A DNA stretch of 25,089 nucleotides, taken from NCBI GenBank assembly GCA_037380725.1, contig JARRRL010000034.1, positions 1 to 25,089 of the forward strand, read 5' to 3'. The DNA is from JARRRL01 sp037380725. Its GTDB lineage: Bacteria > Pseudomonadota > Gammaproteobacteria > Pseudomonadales > JANQJO01. The notes beneath the pieces were generated by a model, which was given only the letters and a program-made list of their open reading frames with translations, ran no database searches and was not told the origin of the DNA. A program made the position numbers and the translations under genes. Below, one piece after another: positions 23,526-25,089 of this stretch; the stretch's first letter is position 1; each line of letters begins with the position of its first letter.

Positions 23526-25064
23526 ATGCTTTGGTTCCAACAACCTTTTGATCGCTTACCCATTGCTTATAAATTGGGCCTTCTGATGGTCGGCCTCGTG
23601 TGCGCCACGTTTTTGTCCTTGTGGATCATCATCAAAAGCACGCTGTTTTCCTTATTAAATGAACAAATCGAACTCTTTGGCGACACCATGGCCAATCAAA
23701 CCGCATTGGCGGCGGCTGAAATGTTGTTGGCGGAAGACATGCTGAGTTTAAAAGTACTGGTCAACCAAGTCAGCCAAGTGCCTAACATCGTCAGCGTTAC
23801 CATTTCCAACTTAGCGGGTGAGAAACTCGCTGAAGCCGACCCCAGATTGAGTGATTCGACCGAATCACAGACACCTTTTCCTTCAGCGCCTCATATATCG
23901 CCCAATGAACTCGCTTTTTCCGCCAGCATTTTATTTCAAGATGTGAACGTTGGCGAAGCCAGCATTGTCATTGACAGAAGTTCCATTACCGCCACGATCG
24001 ATCGCACACTACGCTGGATGGCCGTGGCGTCTTTTTTTCTGCTGGCACTGGGCTTTCCACTTTCTTTTTTCTTAGCACGATACTGGGCAGAACCCATTCA
24101 CCGACTCACGGAGGCAACGCGGGCTATACACGCTGGCAACCTGGAAACCCGCGTACACAACGAACGTGCGGACGAATTTGGCGTTCTGCTGAACAACTTT
24201 AACGAAATGGCTGCTTCATTAAAAGAACGTGAACAGCTCAAAGATACGGTAGATCGTTACATTGGTAGTGGTGTGGCCAGTCAACTGCTGGTCACACCTG
24301 AAAACCCTGTGGTTCCACTGCAACCTCTGAAAGCAACCATTGCCTTCTTTGACATTGTCAGCTTCACGCGACTGTGTGAAAAACTGTCCTCTGATCGCAT
24401 AGCTGAGCTGTTAAACCACTACTACACGTGCATTCAATACTGCTGCGCTGTCTATGGTGGTTTCGTAGATAAATACATCGGTGATGGCGCCCTAGTGGTG
24501 TTCACCACATCCGAAGCAAAGCAGACAGCCAGTGAAGAATCCAGTGAAGAAGAATCCAGTGAAGAAAAAGAAACCTACGATCATGCCATGAACGCCTTGC
24601 TAGCCTCCCACCTCTTCTTACGCGTCGCGTCCCAACAAATCGCTGTAAAAGGACACAACGGCGCCAGAGACCCCTTGGCTTACCACATTGGTTTTCACAC
24701 TGGAGAAATGCTGGCAGGCACCTTAGGCGATGCCAAACGATTGCAATATACCGTTATCGGAGATGCGGTTAACGTCGCCGCCCGATTGTGCGAACAAGCG
24801 CCTCCTAATCTGCCTGTATTCAGCGCAGCAAGCCGCGAACGCATGCACTCACTCCCAGAAGAGTATGTGACATTCGCAGAACGATGGATCGTTCGAGGCC
24901 GACTTAAGGACATCCCTGTCTACACCAGCGCTAGGCTACCCGAAGCCCTTCAAGCTAAACTCACCATGCATTGCCAGAGGATTATTGATAATATCACCCC
25001 CCCTGACACGACGCCTTCATCAACAATTAGGCAGAAGACCGAAGACGTGGCACAATTACCCTGA
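23526..25064 (+). CDS. Membrane class III adenylate/guanylate cyclase with AhpA/Smp-like sensor region and HAMP domain
   Basis: The 512-residue protein has a membrane helix at about 17-37, a periplasmic region of about 120 residues (NQTALAAAEMLLAEDMLSL), a second helix at about 161-185, a HAMP domain (EPIHRLTEATRAIHAGNLE) and a class III cyclase domain from about 265. Catalytic features are present: metal Asp in AFFDIVSFTR, Lys and second metal Asp in VDKYIGDG, and YTVIGDAVNVAARL with the transition-state Asn and Arg. The N-terminal half resembles the AhpA/Smp (YtjB) membrane proteins encoded beside serB in other gammaproteobacteria, which suggests fusion of that protein to a cyclase. The Lys and GDAVN motif favour ATP, but GTP cannot be excluded. 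An acidic Ser/Glu insertion (about 331-351) interrupts the domain. Start ATG 23526 lacks a clear ribosome site. Confidence 0.9.
   Translation: MLWFQQPFDRLPIAYKLGLLMVGLVCATFLSLWIIIKSTLFSLLNEQIELFGDTMANQTALAAAEMLLAEDMLSLKVLVNQVSQVPNIVSVTISNLAGEKLAEADPRLSDSTESQTPFPSAPHISPNELAFSASILFQDVNVGEASIVIDRSSITATIDRTLRWMAVASFFLLALGFPLSFFLARYWAEPIHRLTEATRAIHAGNLETRVHNERADEFGVLLNNFNEMAASLKEREQLKDTVDRYIGSGVASQLLVTPENPVVPLQPLKATIAFFDIVSFTRLCEKLSSDRIAELLNHYYTCIQYCCAVYGGFVDKYIGDGALVVFTTSEAKQTASEESSEEESSEEKETYDHAMNALLASHLFLRVASQQIAVKGHNGARDPLAYHIGFHTGEMLAGTLGDAKRLQYTVIGDAVNVAARLCEQAPPNLPVFSAASRERMHSLPEEYVTFAERWIVRGRLKDIPVYTSARLPEALQAKLTMHCQRIIDNITPPDTTPSSTIRQKTEDVAQLP
24529..24566. repeat. CCAGTGAAGAA repeat, three copies, inside the cyclase domain
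   Basis: Copies at 24529-24539, 24541-24551 and 24556-24566 (period 12 then 15, keeping frame). They encode the acidic SEESSEEESSEEKE insertion. Confidence 0.9.
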
Positions 25065-25089
25065 GAACACGAGATACCCTGAGAACACG
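25058..25089. repeat. 14-bp direct repeat spanning the cyclase stop codon
   Basis: ACCCTGAGAACACG at 25058-25071 and 25076-25089 (18-bp period), the first copy including the TGA stop at 25062-25064. The second copy ends exactly at the window edge, so more copies may follow. Confidence 0.85.

Overview
The window comes from a gammaproteobacterium of moderate G+C (roughly 50% by eye). The main evidence is gene order. A minus-strand cluster reads glyA-nrdR-ribD-ribE-ribBA-ribH-nusB-thiL. A second block reads motB-motA / HDOD-GAF gene - rhdA - psd - (efp/epmB) - fimW - fimX / serB, which is essentially the Pseudomonas aeruginosa motB-motA-...-rhdA-psd-fimW-fimX-serB neighbourhood with efp/epmB inserted. 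The genus cannot be named from the sequence. A run of three N inside fimW shows this is a draft or scaffolded assembly.

Layout. 1-~1215 is a clearly GC-richer segment holding a 5'-truncated hydrolase-methyltransferase fusion (BioH-BioC type) that runs off the left edge; its composition does not match the rest. 1293-7490 (minus) is the glyA/nrdR/riboflavin/nusB/thiL operon. nrdR, ribD, ribE, nusB and thiL look intact, but glyA has a large internal deletion with a frameshift, ribBA has an in-frame stop beside a small deletion, and ribH has lost its normal C-terminus to a 13-bp tandem repeat. 7491-7857 is a repeat-filled divergent intergenic region. 7858-9528 is ettA. 9568-11785 (minus) is the motA-motB flagellar stator pair, MotB with a long acidic tail. 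12048-15836 (plus) holds an HDOD/GAF protein, the rhodanese rhdA and psd. 15955-17741 holds the divergent pair efp and epmB (translation factor P and the aminomutase that acts on it). 17992-21910 holds fimW and fimX (c-di-GMP control of type IV pili). 21916-23226 (minus) is serB with a GC-rich palindromic insertion in its N-terminal domain. 23526-25064 is a membrane class III nucleotide cyclase with an AhpA/Smp-like sensor region.

Functional themes. The right half is rich in motility and surface-signalling functions: the MotAB stator, FimW/FimX, an HDOD signalling protein and a membrane cyclase. The left half is core metabolism (vitamin B2, thiamine, one-carbon) with unusual damage.

The most striking unexplained signal is a recurrent pattern of short tandem duplications (about 11-17 bp unit, 2-3 copies). 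They sit in nearly every intergenic gap, at start and stop codons (efp, motB start, motB stop, ribD, ribH, psd, fimW, serB, cyclase stop) and in protein linkers (MotB tail, HDOD linker, cyclase insertion). No transposase, tRNA, rRNA, CRISPR array or phage gene was recognised.
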